39,622 bases of DNA from Chromatiaceae bacterium (GCA_007693535.1 REDK01000134.1:1-39622), one strand, 5' to 3'; positions 25,791 through 35,262 are shown, counted from the stretch's first letter. The notes: a model not told the origin generated them from the letters alone. Program-made: numbers and translations.

Positions 25791-25902
25791 GTTCGCTCAT
25801 CTGTATCAGGTCCGGCCGCTGGCGGGCGGCCAGGGGTTGAAGGTCACGGGGGCGGCATGCCTGGCCGCGGTCTGCTCCGAGCCGGCTGCGAGCCGGCGCC
25901 GA

Positions 25903-27780
25903 TCAGGCATCGGCCGCCCGGCCGCGTTGCGGAAACAGCCCGCGCGGGCGCTTCTGAATGAATAAGATGATCAGCACCAATACCAAGATCTTGGCCAGCA
26001 CCGCGCCGGTCCAGGGCTCCATCAGCTTATTGGCGACGCCCAGGGTCATGCCGCCGACCAGGGTCCCCCAGAGATTACCGACCCCGCCGAAGACGACCAC
26101 CATGAAGGAGTCGATGATGTAGGCTTGGCCCATGTTGGGACCGACGTTAGTCAATTGCGATAGGGCGACTCCGGCCACCCCAGCAATACCGGCCCCGAGC
26201 CCGAAGGTCAGGGCATCGACGCGCGCCGAGCGCACCCCCATCGCACGCGCCATGGCGCGGTTCTGCGCCACGGCCCGCACCTGTAACCCCAGGGCGGTGC
26301 GGCGCAGGATGAGCAAGAGCACGGCGAAGACCGCCAGCGCGAACAGCAGGATATAGATCCGGTTGTAAGTCAGCGACAGCACCGGATTGATCTGCAGCGA
26401 GCCGCTCATCCAGGTTGGGCTGGAGACCGCTACGTTCTGTGCCGACACCAGGGTGCGGACCGCCTGTTGCAGGATCAGGCTGATACCGAAGGTGGCCAGC
26501 AGGGTCTCCAGCGGGCGTCCGTACAGGAACCGGATCACGGTCTGCTCAATGACGATGCCGACCACTCCGGAGACGATGAAGGCGGCTGGCAGGGCCACCA
26601 GCAATGACCAGTCGATGGCATTCGGCAGCAGGCCCTGGACCAGATAGGTGGTGTAGGCGCCGAGCATGATGAGTTCGCCATGGGCCATATTGATCACCCC
26701 CATCACGCCGAAGCTGATTGCTAGACCAATAGCGGCCAGCACCAGCACCGAGCCCAGGCTGAGTCCGAAGAACAGGGTTTGGGCATGGCGGTTCCATTCG
26801 ATCAAGCGCTCGATATCGGCCAGCGCGGCCTGTGCGGCCGCGCGTACCTCGGCGTCGGTCTCGCTCGCGAGCAGGGTGCGCAGGGCATTGCGGGCCGGCC
26901 GCTGCAGGCTGCCGGCGAGGGCCGCGATCCCCTCCAGGCGCACTGCCGGCTCTGGGTCGCCGAGATCGGCCACGCCGATCCCGAGCTGCAGCAGCACCCG
27001 CACCTGGGCATCGTCTTCCACCGGCAGGCGCTCGCGCATCGCGGCAGCGCTGTCGGGGTCGGGGGCGGTCAGCGTCTCCTGAGCCGCGCGCAGGCGCAGC
27101 GCGGGATCGGGGCTGGCCAGGGTCAGGCGGGCGATGCCCGCACGCAGGGCGGTGCGCATCCGGTTGTTGACGACGATGCGTTTGACCTCGCGGCGGCCGA
27201 CCTGGCCCAGATCGGAACCCGTCAGCGGGTCGGTGAGCGCGAAGCCATCGCCGTGCCGGCGGGTCAGCACCACGCGATCGTCGCTCGCCCGCGCCTGCAG
27301 GTCGCCGCCGAGCAGTGCCTTGAGCAGGTCCGCGGCGCGCGGATCACCGCTGGCCGCGAGGTCGGCGACGGCCTGTTCCTTGACCGCGAAGGAGCGATCG
27401 GTGAGGGCGGCGAGGGCCGCGGCCAGATCCGCCGCCGCAGCGGCATCGTCCGCATCGGCAGGAGCGGGCGCTGCCGTTGCCAGCGCTGGCCCTGTTGCCG
27501 GTGCCGGTGCTAGTTCCGGCAGCGTGGTGGCCGCCGGTGCATCTGGCGGGGCCGGGTCCACGGTGCCAGCCAGTCCCGGCGGCGGCGCGGGCGCTGTCGG
27601 CTCTGCTACCGGCCGGCGGTCGGCGGGCGCGGCGGCCGTTGCCGAATCATCACTAGACATGAGCAGGGACTCGGCCAGCGGCTCGGCCAGGGCCAGCGAC
27701 CAGGTCAGGCACAGGCCCAGGGACCAGAGCGCGAGCCAGCGTGGCGGCGGGCGACAGGGCAGGGGCGAGGTCAGTGGCAT
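25903..27780 (-). CDS. urtB: UrtB, urea ABC transporter permease with N-terminal repeat domain
   Basis: LivH-type permease preceded by a long periplasmic domain, as is usual for proteobacterial UrtB. From ATG 27780 the protein has 625 residues: signal peptide (RWLALWSLGLCLTWSLALAEP), an unusually long Ala/Pro-rich stretch, a HEAT-like helical domain (LTDRSFAVKEQAVADLAASG and later EAAVRLEGIAAL-type repeats), then membrane helices from about residue 335. These include AISFGVMGVINMAHGELIMLGAY and GAGIAGVAGVALSQLTNVGPNMG. An in-frame ATG at 27852 is possible but would put 24 residues ahead of the signal peptide. Second gene of the operon, 107 bp from urtA if counted to 27852. Confidence 0.93.
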   Translation of the reverse strand: MPLTSPLPCRPPPRWLALWSLGLCLTWSLALAEPLAESLLMSSDDSATAAAPADRRPVAEPTAPAPPPGLAGTVDPAPPDAPAATTLPELAPAPATGPALATAAPAPADADDAAAAADLAAALAALTDRSFAVKEQAVADLAASGDPRAADLLKALLGGDLQARASDDRVVLTRRHGDGFALTDPLTGSDLGQVGRREVKRIVVNNRMRTALRAGIARLTLASPDPALRLRAAQETLTAPDPDSAAAMRERLPVEDDAQVRVLLQLGIGVADLGDPEPAVRLEGIAALAGSLQRPARNALRTLLASETDAEVRAAAQAALADIERLIEWNRHAQTLFFGLSLGSVLVLAAIGLAISFGVMGVINMAHGELIMLGAYTTYLVQGLLPNAIDWSLLVALPAAFIVSGVVGIVIEQTVIRFLYGRPLETLLATFGISLILQQAVRTLVSAQNVAVSSPTWMSGSLQINPVLSLTYNRIYILLFALAVFAVLLLILRRTALGLQVRAVAQNRAMARAMGVRSARVDALTFGLGAGIAGVAGVALSQLTNVGPNMGQAYIIDSFMVVVFGGVGNLWGTLVGGMTLGVANKLMEPWTGAVLAKILVLVLIILFIQKRPRGLFPQRGRAADA

Positions 27781-27959
27781 CGGGGGCACCGGAGGGCGAA
27801 CAAAAGGCCGGCCGCTCGGCCGGGCGCTGGCAGGATTCTGGCACGACGCCATGCGCGCAACCGGCGACCTGGTTGGCGAACCGTGCTGGTGCGTGACGCG
27901 TGCCGTCGCACCGCCGGCGCCGACCGTGCGAGTCGGCGCCGGGCGGGCAGCGGGCGCGC

Positions 27960-29429
27960 TTATTCGGCCGCCGTGGTGGCGCCGGTCCCGAGGCAGGTTT
28001 GGGTGCGGGTGTTGAAATTGCCGCAGCGGATCGGGTCGGTCCAGTCGGCGATCAGCTCCCGGGAGCCTTCCAGATAATCGGACCAGGCATCGCCAGGCAC
28101 CTCCTCATCGGTCTGCCAGACGACGGCGAACTGACCATCATCCTGGATCTCGCCGATCAGCACCGGCTTGGTGATGTGATGGTTGGGCAGCATCTCGGCG
28201 GTGCCACCGGTGAGGTTCGGAGTGCTCAGGCCAATGATCGCATCATGCACTGCATCGGTCGCGGTGGTGCCAGCCTTCTCCACCGCCTGTGCCCAGAGAT
28301 TGAAGCCGATGTAATGGGCCTCCATCGGATCATTGGTGACACGCCTGGGGTCCTTGATGAACTCGTGCCATTGGGCGATGAAGGCCTCGTTCTCCGGGGA
28401 GTCCACGCTCATGAAGTAGTTCCAGGCCGCAAGATGCCCGACCAGCGGTCCAGTATCGATGCCCGAGAGTTCCTCCTCGCCCACCGAGAAGGCCACCACC
28501 GGGATCTCGTCGGCATTGATGCCCTGATTGCCGAGTTCGATGTAGAAGGGGACATTGGCATCGCCATTGATGGTCGAGACCACCGCGGTCTTCTTGCCCT
28601 CGGAGCCGAACTTCTTGATGTCGGCGACGATCGACTGCCAGTCGGCATGCCCGAACGGGGTGTAGTTGATCATGATGTCCTCATCGGCCACCCCGTTCTG
28701 CTTCAGGTAGGCCTCAAGGATACGATTGGTAGTGCGCGGGTACACGTAGTCGGTGCCGGCCAGCACCCAGCGCTCCACGCCCAGTTCATCCTTGAGATAA
28801 TCGACCGCCGGGATCGCCTGCTGATTGGGCGCGGCGCCAGTGTAGAAGATGTTGCGCGAGGATTCCTCGCCCTCGTATTGCACCGGATAGAACAGGAGTC
28901 CGTTCAATTCCTCGAACACTGGCAGTACCGCCTTGCGCGAGACCGAGGTCCAGCAGCCGAACACCACGTCAACCTTGTTGCGCTCAAGCAGCTCGCGCGC
29001 GCGCTCGGCGAACAGCGGCCAGTCCGAGGCCGGGTCCACCACCACCGCCTCCAGCTTGCGCCCGAGCAGCCCGCCCTTCTTGTTCTGCGCCTCCACCAGC
29101 ATCACCACGGTGTCCTTGAGGGTGGTCTCGCTGATGGCCATGGTGCCCGAGAGGCTGTGCAGCACGCCGACCTTGATCGGGTTGGACGCATCCGGGGCGT
29201 TGCCTTCCTCGGGTACCACCGGAGTCGCCCAGGGTGCGCCCGGCAAGACCAGCAGGGCGGCGGCCAGGAGCAGGCCGAACCAGAGGCCGGGGCGGGCCAC
29301 CGACCAGGCAGCGGGCCAGGCCCCGACCTCAATTGGCATCGGATCGGACCGCCGAGCGGAGACTCGGGCTTGGGCAGAAACGGGGCGCGCGCGCCGCGTG
29401 GCCGAGCGGGGGCGGAGGGTCTGTCGCAT
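27960..29429 (-). CDS. urtA: UrtA, periplasmic urea-binding protein
   Basis: Substrate-binding protein of the Leu/Ile/Val-type class specific for urea or short amides. ATG 29429 is chosen because GGAGA lies 7 nt upstream; it gives 489 residues. A long Arg-rich N-region precedes the hydrophobic signal segment LWFGLLLAAALLVLPGAPWA. The mature part has IKVGVLHSLSGTMAISETTL, DPASDWPLFAERARELL, VFGCWTSVSRKAVLPVFEE and LLFYPVQYEGEESSRNIFYTGAAPNQQ, all hallmark UrtA sequences. The N-region is odd in length and composition; a shorter start at the MPIEVG methionine is possible. It is the promoter-proximal gene, under a sigma-54 promoter. Confidence 0.95.
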   Translation of the reverse strand: MRQTLRPRSATRRARPVSAQARVSARRSDPMPIEVGAWPAAWSVARPGLWFGLLLAAALLVLPGAPWATPVVPEEGNAPDASNPIKVGVLHSLSGTMAISETTLKDTVVMLVEAQNKKGGLLGRKLEAVVVDPASDWPLFAERARELLERNKVDVVFGCWTSVSRKAVLPVFEELNGLLFYPVQYEGEESSRNIFYTGAAPNQQAIPAVDYLKDELGVERWVLAGTDYVYPRTTNRILEAYLKQNGVADEDIMINYTPFGHADWQSIVADIKKFGSEGKKTAVVSTINGDANVPFYIELGNQGINADEIPVVAFSVGEEELSGIDTGPLVGHLAAWNYFMSVDSPENEAFIAQWHEFIKDPRRVTNDPMEAHYIGFNLWAQAVEKAGTTATDAVHDAIIGLSTPNLTGGTAEMLPNHHITKPVLIGEIQDDGQFAVVWQTDEEVPGDAWSDYLEGSRELIADWTDPIRCGNFNTRTQTCLGTGATTAAE

Positions 29430-29494
29430 GAATGGCTCTCCAGTCAGTGATGGCAGTCGACAAGGCAGTGGCGGCCACTGCCTGGGGAAGGTAA

Positions 29495-29509
29495 GCAACC
29501 CTTATGCCA
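29495..29509 (-). promoter_or_regulatory. sigma-54 (-24/-12) promoter for urtABCD
   Basis: The minus strand reads TGGCATAAGGGTTGC, with GG-N10-GC and intact TTGC. The predicted start is near 29483, giving a 54-nt leader to urtA. It shares the TGGC-N7-TTGCT pattern with the rnf and nifL promoters in this window. Confidence 0.7.
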
Positions 29510-29573
29510 TCAGGGGGAGGGCGTCACGGCGGAGCGGATGATGGCGCACTAGCAGCCGCTGCTCAGATGCGGC

Positions 29574-29588
29574 GCACCAGGATAGTGC
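29574..29588. promoter_or_regulatory. NtrC-like binding site upstream of urtA
   Basis: GCAC-C-AGGAT-A-GTGC is a full match to the GCACY-N5-RGTGC NtrC consensus. Its centre is about 98 bp upstream of the predicted urt start, the usual enhancer distance. A further inverted repeat, TGGTGC-N7-GCACCA at 29603-29621, has the half-sites in the opposite orientation and may or may not be a second site. The rest of 29430-29770 holds no gene. Confidence 0.55.
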
Positions 29589-29770
29589 GAATTTTGTGAG
29601 GGTGGTGCAGCGCGCGCACCAACCGCGGACAGCCCCTGCCGCGGGACTTGACGCATTGGGCAAGCCCCGCCTAGCCTTCGAGCAATCACACGACTTGTCC
29701 TGCCGAGGGCCCCGATGTCTGCCGCCTGCCCGCCGGAGTTGCCGGCCCGGTCCGCCCGCGGCGCCCGGCC

Positions 29771-30406
29771 ATGACCCTGATCGCCGTGGTCGGCAACAAG
29801 GGTGGTACCGGCAAGACCACCCTGGCCCTGAACCTCGCGGCCGGCCTGCTGGCGCGCGCCGCCAGCACCGTGCTGGTGGATGCCGATCCGCAGCAGTCTG
29901 CCTATCAGTGGCGCCTGATCGGCGGCGAGCGGCCGGGGCTGCCGGCGGTGATCGCCGCCGCCCATGGCCTGGCGGAGACGGTGGCGGCCCTGGGCGCGAC
30001 TCATCGCCACGTGGTCATCGACTGCCCGCCGTCGCTGCAGGCGGCGCAGACCGATGCCGCTCTGCGGCTGGCCGACCTGGCCCTGGTGCCGGTGCAGCCG
30101 TCTCCGATGGACCTTTGGGCCACCGCCCACATCGCCCGCGCCATCGAGCGCGTGCGCGAGGAGAACCCGCGGCTGCGCGCGGTGGTGGTGATGACTCAGG
30201 TGGAACCGCGGACCACCTTGTCGCGGCTGCTGCCGGATGCGGTGGCGGAACTGGAGTTGCCGGTCGCTGCCACCCAGGTGCGGCGCCGGTCAATCCATCG
30301 ACACTGCGTGCTGGAGGGCCGCAGCCTGTTCCAGGCCGGTCGCCGCGGTGCTGACGCCGCCGCGGAGATCACTGCACTGATCGCCGAGGTCCTGCCCGAT
30401 GCCTGA
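29771..30406 (+). CDS. ParA/MinD-type positioning ATPase (McdA-like)
   Basis: Single-domain ParA-family ATPase, 211 residues. It has the deviant Walker A NKGGTGKTTLALNLAAGLL, DADPQQSAYQWRLIGG (Walker A' region), VVIDCPPSLQAAQTDAALRLADLALVPVQPSPMDLWA (in pieces) and a short C-terminal half. It lacks the N-terminal DNA-binding domain of plasmid ParA and there is no parB or parS. It is overlapped by 8 nt by a small disordered-type protein. The pair resembles McdA-McdB, in which the ATPase on the nucleoid spaces carboxysomes via McdB. Assigning carboxysomes as cargo is inference; no carboxysome gene is in the window. Other possible cargos are chemoreceptor arrays or storage granules. Confidence 0.8.
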   Translation: MTLIAVVGNKGGTGKTTLALNLAAGLLARAASTVLVDADPQQSAYQWRLIGGERPGLPAVIAAAHGLAETVAALGATHRHVVIDCPPSLQAAQTDAALRLADLALVPVQPSPMDLWATAHIARAIERVREENPRLRAVVVMTQVEPRTTLSRLLPDAVAELELPVAATQVRRRSIHRHCVLEGRSLFQAGRRGADAAAEITALIAEVLPDA

Positions 30407-30719
30407 ATCCAGCCGCACCAGCCGCCGCCTGATCGATAGTATCCGCACCGTCAAAGGGGATGCCGCCGGTGCCCAGCCGGCCAGCCCCGCGAGCGCGCCC
30501 GCGGCCGGCCCGGTGCCGACCCCGACCGACCGGGCGACACTGGTCGCGGCCCCACCGGCGACCCCGAAGGTGACCCCAACCGCGGCGGCCGGCCTGCCCA
30601 CGCCGGCCGCGGCGACGGCAACGACCGGTCCGCGCACCGGGTCCGGCACTCGCGTCGCCCCCGCACCGATCGTCGCGCCTGATCCCTACCGCTGCGGCCG
30701 GCGCATCTGGCCCGACTAG
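30399..30719 (+). CDS. Small Pro/Ala/Thr-rich protein, McdB-like partner of the ParA ATPase
   Basis: 106 residues. A short basic N-terminus (MPESSRTSRRLIDSIRTVKG) is followed by about 70 residues of low-complexity Ala/Pro/Thr and an aromatic tail PYRCGRRIWPD. The start codon lies inside the parA-like stop region (ATGCCTGA overlap), so translation is probably coupled. Alpha-type McdB proteins are small, disordered and, as I recall, end in a conserved tryptophan-containing motif; the RIWPD ending fits that. No sequence family can be claimed with certainty because of the low complexity. Confidence 0.6.
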   Translation: MPESSRTSRRLIDSIRTVKGDAAGAQPASPASAPAAGPVPTPTDRATLVAAPPATPKVTPTAAAGLPTPAAATATTGPRTGSGTRVAPAPIVAPDPYRCGRRIWPD

Positions 30720-30920
30720 CGCTGATCAGGCAGGCTCGGGTTCGCCCGGGCCGGCGCCATCACCGGCGCCGGCGCCGGCACCGTCACCACGTTGTCAGCG
30801 AACAGTCCGACCCCGACACTGTCCCACCAGGCCCATCGGGTCCAACGGGCCTTCCGACGCGCGCGGCACGCGTTGCCCGCATCGCGTTACACTAAGCGGC
30901 TTTGCGCCGAAGGGGTTTCC

Positions 30921-32192
30921 ATGTTCGACCATCAGATGACGATCGCCGGCTACGACGACGAGCTGGCCCGGGCCATTGCCGACGAGGAGCGCCGTCAGGA
31001 GGAGCACGTCGAGCTGATCGCCTCCGAGAACTATGCCAGCCCACGGGTGCTCGCGGCCCAGGGCTCGGTGCTCACCAACAAGTATGCCGAAGGCTATCCG
31101 GCCAAACGTTATTACGGCGGCTGCGAATATGTCGATGTCGCCGAGCGCCTGGCCATCGAGCGCGCCAAGGACCTGTTCGGCGCCGACTACGCCAACGTGC
31201 AGCCGCACTCCGGCTCGCAGGCCAATGCCGCGGTCTTCATGGCGCTGTGCGAGCCCGGCGACACCGTGCTCGGGATGAGCCTGGCCCATGGCGGCCACCT
31301 CACCCACGGCGCCAAGCCCAATTTCTCCGGGAAGCTCTATCACGCGGTGCAGTACGGGCTCGACCCCGCCACCGGTGAGATCGACTATGCCCAGGTGGAG
31401 ACCCTGGCCCGCGAACATCGCCCGCGCATGATCATCGCCGGCTTCTCGGCCTATTCGCGGGTGGTGGACTGGCAGCGCTTTCGCGCCATCGCCGACGCCG
31501 TCGGCGCCTGGCTGCTGGTGGACATGGCCCACATCGCCGGGCTGGTGGCGGCCGGGGTCTATCCCAGCCCGGTGCAGATCGCCGATGTCACCACCACCAC
31601 CACCCACAAGACATTGCGCGGCCCGCGTGGCGGTCTGATCCTGGCCAAGGCCAACCCGGACCTCGAAAAGCGGCTGAACTCACTCGTCTTTCCAGGCACC
31701 CAGGGCGGCCCGCTGATGCACGTGATCGCGGCCAAGGCGGTCGCCTTCAAAGAGGCCATGGAGCCCAGCTTCAAGGATTACCAGCGCCAGGTCATCCTCA
31801 ACGCACAGGCCATGGCCGAGGTCTTCCTCGCGCGCGGCTATGAGGTCGTCTCCGGCGGCACCGACGATCACCTGTTCCTGGTCAGCTTCATCCGCCAGGG
31901 TCTTACCGGCAAGGCGGTGGACGCCTGGCTCGGCGCCGCGAATATCACTGTTAACAAGAACGCGGTGCCCAATGACCCGCAGTCGCCCTTCGTCACCAGC
32001 GGTATTCGCGTCGGCACCCCCGCCATCACCACCCGCGGCTTTGGGCTCGAGGAGGCGCGGGACCTGGCCGGCTGGATGTGCGACCTCATCGACAGCCGCG
32101 GCGATGCCGACGTCATCGCCGCGATGCGCGCGCGGGTACTCGACCTCTGCGCCCGCTTCCCGGTCTATGCGCTTCCCGCCGCCGCCCGCTGA
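30921..32192 (+). CDS. glyA: Serine hydroxymethyltransferase
   Basis: PLP enzyme that converts serine plus tetrahydrofolate to glycine and 5,10-methylene-THF. The start ATG 30921 ([16 protein letters not shown]) has AGGGG six nt upstream; the open frame extends further but has no homology. The 423 residues include [38 protein letters not shown], the PLP-lysine motif [20 protein letters not shown] and [17 protein letters not shown]. Followed by nrdR and ribD in the order seen in many gammaproteobacteria. The 30720-30920 stretch before it is GC-rich with no other gene; TACACT at 30888 is a possible -10. Confidence 0.97.
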   Translation: MFDHQMTIAGYDDELARAIADEERRQEEHVELIASENYASPRVLAAQGSVLTNKYAEGYPAKRYYGGCEYVDVAERLAIERAKDLFGADYANVQPHSGSQANAAVFMALCEPGDTVLGMSLAHGGHLTHGAKPNFSGKLYHAVQYGLDPATGEIDYAQVETLAREHRPRMIIAGFSAYSRVVDWQRFRAIADAVGAWLLVDMAHIAGLVAAGVYPSPVQIADVTTTTTHKTLRGPRGGLILAKANPDLEKRLNSLVFPGTQGGPLMHVIAAKAVAFKEAMEPSFKDYQRQVILNAQAMAEVFLARGYEVVSGGTDDHLFLVSFIRQGLTGKAVDAWLGAANITVNKNAVPNDPQSPFVTSGIRVGTPAITTRGFGLEEARDLAGWMCDLIDSRGDADVIAAMRARVLDLCARFPVYALPAAAR

Positions 32193-32246
32193 CGGCCGGT
32201 GCCGGCCGGCGTGCCGCTGATCCGGCCCTGACCCGGAGCGGCCAGC

Positions 32247-32765
32247 ATGCGCTGCCCCTTCTGCGGTGCCCAGGACACCAAGGTGGTGGACTCGCGGCTC
32301 TCCGGCGACGGCGATCAGGTGCGGCGGCGGCGCCGCTGCATGGTCTGCGACGAGCGCTTCACCACCTACGAGACCGCCGAGCTGAACCTGCCGCGGGTGA
32401 TCAAACGTGACGGCAGCCGGGTCCCCTTTGACGGGCGCAAGCTGCGCTCCGGCATCATGCGCGCGCTGGAAAAGCGCCCGGTCAGCATCGATCAAATCGA
32501 GGCCGCCGTCGCGCGCATCAATCGCCACCTGTTGAGTGGCGGCGACAGCGAGGTCAGCGCGCGGCGCATCGGCGAGTTGGTCATGGACGAATTGCGCGAA
32601 CTCGATCAGGTCGCCTACGTCCGCTTCGCCTCGGTCTATCGAAAGTTCGAGGACGTGGCCGAGTTTCGCGAGGAGATCGAGCGCCTGCAGCGCCAGCCCA
32701 CCCCAGAGGAGAAGCGCGCCCAGCTCGACCTGCTCGCCGCCCTGGAGCCGACGCGCAAACGCTGA
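32247..32765 (+). CDS. nrdR: NrdR, transcriptional repressor of ribonucleotide reductase genes
   Basis: 172 residues: an N-terminal zinc ribbon with [17 protein letters not shown] and [12 protein letters not shown], then an ATP-cone domain ([20 protein letters not shown] to [10 protein letters not shown]). It binds NrdR boxes when loaded with (d)ATP. The C-terminal tail is short and charged. Length and motifs match the family exactly. It lies 54 bp after glyA and 10 bp before the ribD start, so the three are probably co-transcribed. Confidence 0.97.
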   Translation: MRCPFCGAQDTKVVDSRLSGDGDQVRRRRRCMVCDERFTTYETAELNLPRVIKRDGSRVPFDGRKLRSGIMRALEKRPVSIDQIEAAVARINRHLLSGGDSEVSARRIGELVMDELRELDQVAYVRFASVYRKFEDVAEFREEIERLQRQPTPEEKRAQLDLLAALEPTRKR

Positions 32766-32775
32766 TCGCCCCATC

Positions 32776-33945
32776 GTGACCGATAGCCACGTCGACCTGG
32801 CCTGCATGGGCCGTGCGCTGAAGCTCGCCGAGCTTGGCCTCTACACCACCGATCCCAATCCACGCGTCGGCTGCGTGCTGCTGCGCGACGGGTGCATCGT
32901 CGGCGAGGGCTATCACCGCCGCGCCGGTGAGCCGCATGCCGAGCGCATCGCCATCGATGCCGCCGGCGAGCTTGCCCGCGGCGCCACCGCCTATGTCACC
33001 CTAGAGCCCTGCTGCCATCACGGGCGCACCCCGCCCTGCACCGATGCCCTGCTGGCCGCCGGCGTGGCGCGGGTGGTGGTCGCGGTGGAAGACCCCAATC
33101 CGGTAGTGGACGGGCGCGGGCTGGAGCGCCTGCGCGCGGCCGGGGTGGCGGTAACCACCGGGGTACTGGAAGGAGCGGCGCGGGCGCTGAACCCCGGCTT
33201 CTACAAGCGCATGCGCCAGCGCCTGCCATATGTGCGCTGCAAGCTCGCGGCCAGCCTAGACGGACGCACCGCGATGGCCGATGGCGAGAGCCGCTGGATC
33301 AGCTCCGAACAGGCCCGCGCCGACGTGCAATGGCTGCGCGCCCGCTCCTCGGCAGTGGTCACCGGCATCGGCACCGTGCTGACCGATGATCCCTCGCTGA
33401 ACGTGCGCCTGGACCCCGCTTTGATCCCGGCCCTGGCCGCTGACGAGCCGGTGCGCCAGCCGCTGCGGGTGGTGGTCGACAGCCGGCTGCGCATGCCGGC
33501 GCCGGCGCGCATGCTGCCGCTGCCGGGGGCGACGCTGATCGCGACCTGCGTCGAGGAGCCGCGCGCGATCGCCGCAATGACCAGCGCCGGCGCCGAGGTG
33601 CGGATCTGTCCGCCCAATGCCGACGGGCAGGTCGAGCTGCGCGCGCTGTTCGCCTATCTGGCCGAGCGCGAGATCAACGAGGTCTTGATCGAGGCCGGCC
33701 CGACCCTGGCCGGGGCGGCGCTCGCGGCCGGGCTGATCGACGAATTGATCCTCTATCTGGCCCCGCACCTGATGGGGGATGCCGCTCGTGGCCTGTTCCG
33801 GCTGCCGGCGCTTGCGCGGATGGAGCAGCGCATCCCGCTCGCCATCACCGACGTGCGCCAGGTCGGCCCGGACCTGCGCATCAGCGCCCGCCCCGGGGTC
33901 GAACCGGCGATCGCCCCCGGCAGCGAACTGCCGCCGGTGCGCTGA
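32776..33945 (+). CDS. ribD: RibD, bifunctional riboflavin biosynthesis deaminase/reductase
   Basis: Catalyses deamination and then NADPH-dependent reduction of the pyrimidine precursor of riboflavin. GTG 32776 (VTDSHVDLACMGRALKLAE) gives 389 residues; ATG 32806 is an alternative. The open frame starts inside nrdR in another frame, which is coincidental. The deaminase domain has PNPRVGCVLLRDG and the zinc site HAERIAID...LEPCCHHGRTPPCTDALL. The reductase domain has RCKLAASLDGRTAMADGESRWISS, VTGIGTVLTDDPSLNVR and EVLIEAGPTLAGAALAAGL. The last gene of the housekeeping block; a hairpin follows 7 bp after the stop. Confidence 0.96.
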   Translation: MTDSHVDLACMGRALKLAELGLYTTDPNPRVGCVLLRDGCIVGEGYHRRAGEPHAERIAIDAAGELARGATAYVTLEPCCHHGRTPPCTDALLAAGVARVVVAVEDPNPVVDGRGLERLRAAGVAVTTGVLEGAARALNPGFYKRMRQRLPYVRCKLAASLDGRTAMADGESRWISSEQARADVQWLRARSSAVVTGIGTVLTDDPSLNVRLDPALIPALAADEPVRQPLRVVVDSRLRMPAPARMLPLPGATLIATCVEEPRAIAAMTSAGAEVRICPPNADGQVELRALFAYLAEREINEVLIEAGPTLAGAALAAGLIDELILYLAPHLMGDAARGLFRLPALARMEQRIPLAITDVRQVGPDLRISARPGVEPAIAPGSELPPVR

Positions 33946-33952
33946 GCGGGGC

Positions 33953-33970
33953 CTGACCGCGGCCGGTCAG
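33953..33970. terminator. Hairpin after ribD
   Basis: Perfect 7-bp stem CTGACCG / CGGTCAG with a 4-nt loop, starting 7 nt after the ribD stop. No U-run follows, so termination efficiency is uncertain. The next 170 bp hold no intact gene. Confidence 0.4.
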
Positions 33971-34141
33971 CGCGCCACGGCGCGAGGGCGGGCGGCCATG
34001 CTGCCTGGCGCTGGTAGCCGGTGCGGATGCTGCCCCGCGGCTGGCCCTTGATCCCGCAGTCGCGCGCCGGCCGGGGGATGCTGCGGGCGCGGCCGACCAC
34101 AGCAGCGCCAGGTCTTCTATCACTGGGGCCAGAAAGGGCAG

Positions 34142-34800
34142 TCACAGGTCGCCCAGTTGCGCCTGCAGGTCCGCCCGCGCGTGATCCAACCAACCTTGCG
34201 CCGCGGCGCTGCCCGCCCCATCCAGGAAACCCGCCGGGTCCGCCTGTCCGGGCCGGTACTGGTTGAGCAGGTCCAGACAGGCCTCGTCGCGCAGCAGTTG
34301 GAAACCCTGATCCGTTGTCCCGGTGACGCCGAGCAATACCTGCCTGACTTGGCGTGGGTCGGTGGTCACCGCGTCCCGCACGTTGCGGATGGAGCAGTAA
34401 TCGGACTTCGGCGAGTCGATGCGCGGCTCGTCGATCGACAGCCGAATGTCGAACAGCGCCTTCAGCCGTGCCTGTTATTGCCGCACCAGCGCCGCCGGGA
34501 TCAGGATCAACAGACGCTGGACAGTCCTGCCCGCGAGCAACGGCCACAGGATCAGCCCGGCCTCCACGGCTCTTGCCGAGCCCTACGTCGTCGGCGATCA
34601 GCAGGCGAATCGGCCAGGGCTGTTGCAGCGCTCGATGCAGACCCAAAGCTGATGAGGCAGGAGGTCGATGCGCGAGCGGGAGAACATCCCCCAGGCATCG
34701 TTCAGCGACCTGGTGGCCGCCGCCTGGGCCGACTTTCCGTCCATCGAGGCACTGCGTAGCGGCATGGTCAGCGATGTCGCCCGCGAGCCCTTTTGAAGTT
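34142..34800 (-). pseudogene. Broken SNF2/RapA-type helicase (internal fragment)
   Basis: Reading right to left, pieces of a DEAD/SNF2-like helicase appear in different frames. First come NDAWGMFSRSRIDLLPHQLW and HRALQQPWPIRLLIADDVGL, followed by GK (Walker A region). After a frameshift come EAGLILWPLLAGRTVQRLLI and LIPAALVRQ, where a TAA stands where Trp is expected (RQWQ), then QARLKALFDIRLSID. The helicase core then jumps straight to a C-terminal-looking stretch, ACLDLLNQYRPGQADPAGFL, ending at 34142. So there is at least one frameshift, one nonsense codon and a large internal deletion. Such helicases usually sit in defence-type clusters. Non-functional. Confidence 0.7.
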
Positions 34801-34935
34801 TATGCTGGATGAGAAGACGCTGATCCCTGCTCGGTTGCGCCGATCAGGACCACCAACAGCCACACCGGATGGTCGGCGACATCCCCTGTCGGCTACCCTG
34901 GCCGTCAGATCATCCTCCTTCCAGAGTTGCGTGTT

Positions 34936-35262
34936 ATGACTAATGCCCCGCCCCGCATCGCGATCATCCCCGGCGTCGCTGGCGGACAACCGCACATCGC
35001 CGGCCATCGGATCAAGGTGCGGGACATCGTTTACTGGCACGAGCATCTCGGGCGCAGCCCGGATGAGATCAGTGCCGAGTACGAACTTGATCTCGCCGAC
35101 ATCCACGCGGGCCTTGCCTGGTACTTCGACCATCGCGCCGACATCGACGCGGATTTTGCCGCCCGCGACGCCTTCGTAAGCGCTTTGCGTGCGCGGCAAC
35201 CGGGTGCTCTGGCGATACGGGTTCCGGCACCAACCGCACGGTGGGCCGCCCCTGCCGGGTGA
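34936..35262 (+). CDS. DUF433 protein (antitoxin type), first copy, altered C-terminus
   Basis: Small helical DUF433 protein, typically the antitoxin partner of a DUF5615 PIN-like toxin. 108 residues from ATG 34936 (MTNAPPRIAIIPGVAGGQPH). The core IAGHRIKVRDIVYWHEHLGR and SPDEISAEYELDLADIHAGL is nearly identical to the copy at 37890-38198. After LRARQPG the sequence diverges into an unrelated tail (ALAIRVPAPTARWAAPAG) that is the reverse strand of a Phd-type antitoxin. The adjacent toxin gene is missing. The orphan may still fold but has lost its partner. Confidence 0.7.
   Translation: MTNAPPRIAIIPGVAGGQPHIAGHRIKVRDIVYWHEHLGRSPDEISAEYELDLADIHAGLAWYFDHRADIDADFAARDAFVSALRARQPGALAIRVPAPTARWAAPAG

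Noticed and set aside
30720-30800. GGCGCCGGCGCCGGC-rich stretch after the small McdB-like gene, considered as a terminator
   Set aside because: Simple GC repeat with no defined stem-loop or U-run.
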